Shown here: positions 5,549-6,898 of the stretch, piece after piece | Layout of the letters: each line of letters begins with the position of its first letter | Numbering within the stretch: the first letter of the stretch is position 1 | Assembly: GCA_021803885.1 (NCBI GenBank) | Contig: JAJZKY010000239.1 | Coordinates: 1-6,898, forward strand | Source of the DNA: Planctomycetota bacterium | GTDB taxonomy: Bacteria; Planctomycetota; Phycisphaerae; WQYP01; JAJZKY01 | DNA: 6,898 bases | Direction of reading: 5' to 3' | Notes under the pieces: model-generated | Told to the model about the DNA's origin: nothing | Databases searched by the model: none | The model's input: the letters and a program-made list of their open reading frames with translations, nothing else | Translations under genes and position numbers: made by a program

Positions 5549-6214
5549 ATGGGCATCGGACGGAAGAGTTTATGGGCGCTCGGCGCAAGCGTCGCATTAG
5601 TTGCCTTCGGAGCTCCAGCCTTTGCCAGCGGAGGACACTCTGGCTCCTTGAAGACGAACCAAACTCTGCAGAACGGCGGCAACGGAACGTGCAATTTTTA
5701 CGTAAGCCAGCTCCAGGTAACCCCGACGCCTACGTTTCCTATGAGCACGTTTACCCTCGCCATCACCGTGAACGACACCACCCAAGCGGGAAATTGGTAT
5801 TTCCCGGACCCTAGTCAGGTCGCCAACAATCCGCAATCCTTGCCCACTGTGGAGATTTCGGAAAATAACACTCCCGTACCTGGGTACACGTCTTTACTGC
5901 CGACAAGTATAAAGAAGCCCATTCCCTTCGTTACGGTTGGTACGTCCGCGACAGCGTACTACACCTACCTCGTGTCCCCCAAGCTTCCTGCGGGTAGCTA
6001 CACCGTTTCTCTGGTTCCCAACAACGCTGGACACGTGTTTCACATGTACAGTTCGAGCAGCGAAAACTCGAACGGCATTAACACGGCGCCGGTTTGTAAC
6101 GGTGTACCGGTCCCCGTCGGACAACTTCCGGAGGTACCGTTTGCTGCTGCAATACCGCTAGCCGGAATTGCCGTCGGAGTTGTGTGGTATCGTCGGGCGC
6201 GCGCCAGGGCGTAA
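5549..6214 (+). CDS. Secreted surface protein with LPEVP-type C-terminal anchor
   Basis: A 221-residue protein of unknown function. Residues 1-26 are a classic signal peptide: basic MGIGRK, a hydrophobic core at about 8-25, then a likely cut after AFA (24-26). The mature domain (27-190) is Thr/Ser/Asn/Pro-rich with alternating hydrophobic stretches that suggest a beta-sandwich. Examples are TFTLAITVND at 67-76 and SYTVSLVPNN at 150-159. It has one cysteine near each end (C48, C183), which could form a disulfide. The C-terminus has the three-part form of a sorting or anchoring signal: LPEVP at 193-197, a hydrophobic segment at about 198-214, and the basic tail RRARARA. The ATG at 5549 has GAGG 5 bases upstream and gives an intact signal peptide. 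LPEVP is not a standard LPXTG sortase motif, so simple membrane anchoring is equally possible. The gene stands alone, divergent from the pilus operon; a link to adhesion is inferred from position only. Confidence 0.9.
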   Translation: MGIGRKSLWALGASVALVAFGAPAFASGGHSGSLKTNQTLQNGGNGTCNFYVSQLQVTPTPTFPMSTFTLAITVNDTTQAGNWYFPDPSQVANNPQSLPTVEISENNTPVPGYTSLLPTSIKKPIPFVTVGTSATAYYTYLVSPKLPAGSYTVSLVPNNAGHVFHMYSSSSENSNGINTAPVCNGVPVPVGQLPEVPFAAAIPLAGIAVGVVWYRRARARA

Positions 6215-6233
6215 GGTCCTGGCTTTACATGAC

Positions 6234-6265
6234 GAAGGGGTCGGGGGCAGGACCCCGGCCTCTTT
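6234..6265 (+). terminator. Terminator-like hairpin after the surface-protein gene
   Basis: A 13-bp stem with three G-U pairs: left arm GAAGGGGTCGGGG (6234-6246), loop GCAGGA, right arm CCCCGGCCTCTTT (6253-6265). It begins 20 bases after the TAA. The T-rich part is mostly inside the stem and short, so it is a likely but imperfect intrinsic terminator. Flanking sequences offer competing pairings. Confidence 0.55.
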
Positions 6266-6873
6266 CTAACTGGGCTCCGTAGCGCCCGACCCGGATAGGA
6301 AGGCCCGGACGCGGACCACATGCGTATCCTGACGATTGGTCGGAGCTGGTTCGTCTCCGCAATCGGTTATCGCGGGACCTGGCCAAAGGTTACGAGACCT
6401 GGGAACCAAGCGTCTGCGGAGAACGCTGGTCCATCTTCCGTCTACCCGTGGACGGCCTCTTTGTCACAAACTCTCGTCGTTACCATGAACACGCTACGAT
6501 GCTTCAGTATCGCCAGCAAGTTACCTTCGCAAGGGCCGCATTCCTGATTAGGCACATGCCGTACCCGTTCACTGGCATGGTCGTCCACGTGCCCATCCGT
6601 TTGTTCCGGCAGCATCGCGCTCCTCGGTTCGTCTGTGTCGCCACGCCTGGCCCGCGTGTACAGTCCGCCAGCCCCGCTCCCGTGCCTCCTGTCAGGCCCC
6701 GGATCTTGACACAGTTTTCTCGGTGTCCCTTCGGGACCACCACAGGCCCGATGGTCCGATAGGGCATTGCCCGCAATAGTGCTGGCCTTTGCCAGGACTC
6801 CAATCGACACCCGCATACCGCACGGACATTAGGGCGCATCCCGATTTCCAGGCCGCCATGGACCATGATCGCC

Positions 6874-6880
6874 GAGGAGG
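6874..6880 (+). promoter_or_regulatory. Ribosome binding site for the gene at the right edge
   Basis: GAGGAGG ends 4 bases before the ATG at 6885. The spacing is short but workable, and the site is as strong as those of the pilin genes. Confidence 0.55.
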
Positions 6881-6884
6881 CTAA

Positions 6885-6898
6885 ATGGCTGAGTCTGT
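6885..6898 (+). CDS. Start of an unidentified gene, cut by the window edge
   Basis: Four full codons (M-A-E-S) and the GT of a fifth are visible. The call rests only on the GAGGAGG site and the ATG, and no product can be proposed. The ATGs at 6858 and 6865 lack such a site. Confidence 0.45.

Larger units (their letters stand above)
6215..6884. other. Intergenic region without a supported gene
   Basis: About 670 bases between the surface-protein gene and the next start. Apart from the hairpins near 6215-6292, nothing is recognised. One plus-strand frame is open from 6283 to 6762 but has no ATG with a ribosome binding site; its first usable start is a GTG at 6448. A consensus-like TTGACA at 6706-6711 has no matching -10 box at normal distance. 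GTCCC-TTC-GGGAC at 6725-6737 is a small hairpin. Confidence 0.55.

Noticed and set aside
6706..6734. Consensus -35 TTGACA as a promoter for the gene at 6885
   Set aside because: No -10-like hexamer lies at 16-18 bases; that position reads CTTCGG inside a small hairpin.
6725..6745. Possible T-box-like element around the GTCCC-TTC-GGGAC hairpin
   Set aside because: The conserved T-box antiterminator sequence is not present on either strand and no specifier stem is visible.
6283..6762. Plus-strand frame open for about 160 codons after the terminator-like hairpin
   Set aside because: No ATG with a ribosome binding site; the first usable start is a GTG at 6448. The translation shows no domain, and a comparably long frame lies on the opposite strand.

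Overview
The window carries the front half of a tight adherence (Tad/Flp) type IVc pilus operon on the minus strand, a long non-coding gap, one secreted and membrane-anchored surface protein on the plus strand, and the first codons of a further plus-strand gene. The pilus operon reads right to left from about 3694 to beyond base 1. Base composition is moderately GC-rich and Shine-Dalgarno sites are strong (AGGAGG type). The operon shows no secretin (RcpA/CpaC) in the part visible. With the sortase-like tail of the surface protein, this fits a single-membrane or Gram-positive-type bacterium, for example a Sulfobacillus-like Bacillota, an actinobacterium or a Chloroflexota member. That placement is inference; no rRNA or other taxonomic marker is present.

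Layout, in transcription order on the minus strand: Flp prepilin copy 1 (3694-3488), Flp prepilin copy 2 (3437-3231), a TadE-like pseudopilin starting inside the end of copy 2 (3262-2759), CpaB/RcpC with a SAF domain (2692-1976), the CpaE/TadZ MinD-like ATPase (1954-743), and the CpaF/TadA motor ATPase (759 to past base 1, cut by the window edge). In the known Tad pathway, CpaE positions the machine, CpaF powers assembly, Flp is the fibre subunit, TadE is a minor pseudopilin and CpaB is an accessory assembly protein. The platform proteins TadB/TadC would be expected further left.

The stretch 3695-5548 (about 1.85 kb) lies between the divergent pilus operon and surface-protein gene. It has no convincing gene: the open frames on both strands lack ribosome binding sites and recognisable domains. 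It does hold palindromes, tandem operator-like boxes, a 14-bp long-range inverted repeat, a repeated TCTCGAMCC motif and a TGAGAC direct-repeat array just before the surface-protein gene.

The plus-strand gene at 5549-6214 encodes a 221-residue protein with a signal peptide and an LPEVP-hydrophobic-Arg tail. It is followed by a strong hairpin whose arms can also pair with flanking sequences. The next 670 bases appear non-coding until a GAGGAGG site and an ATG at 6885 open a gene that runs off the right edge. The points that most deserve a second look are the two pilins with identical mature proteins but divergent codons and leaders, the unusual surface protein, and the signal-rich gap between them.
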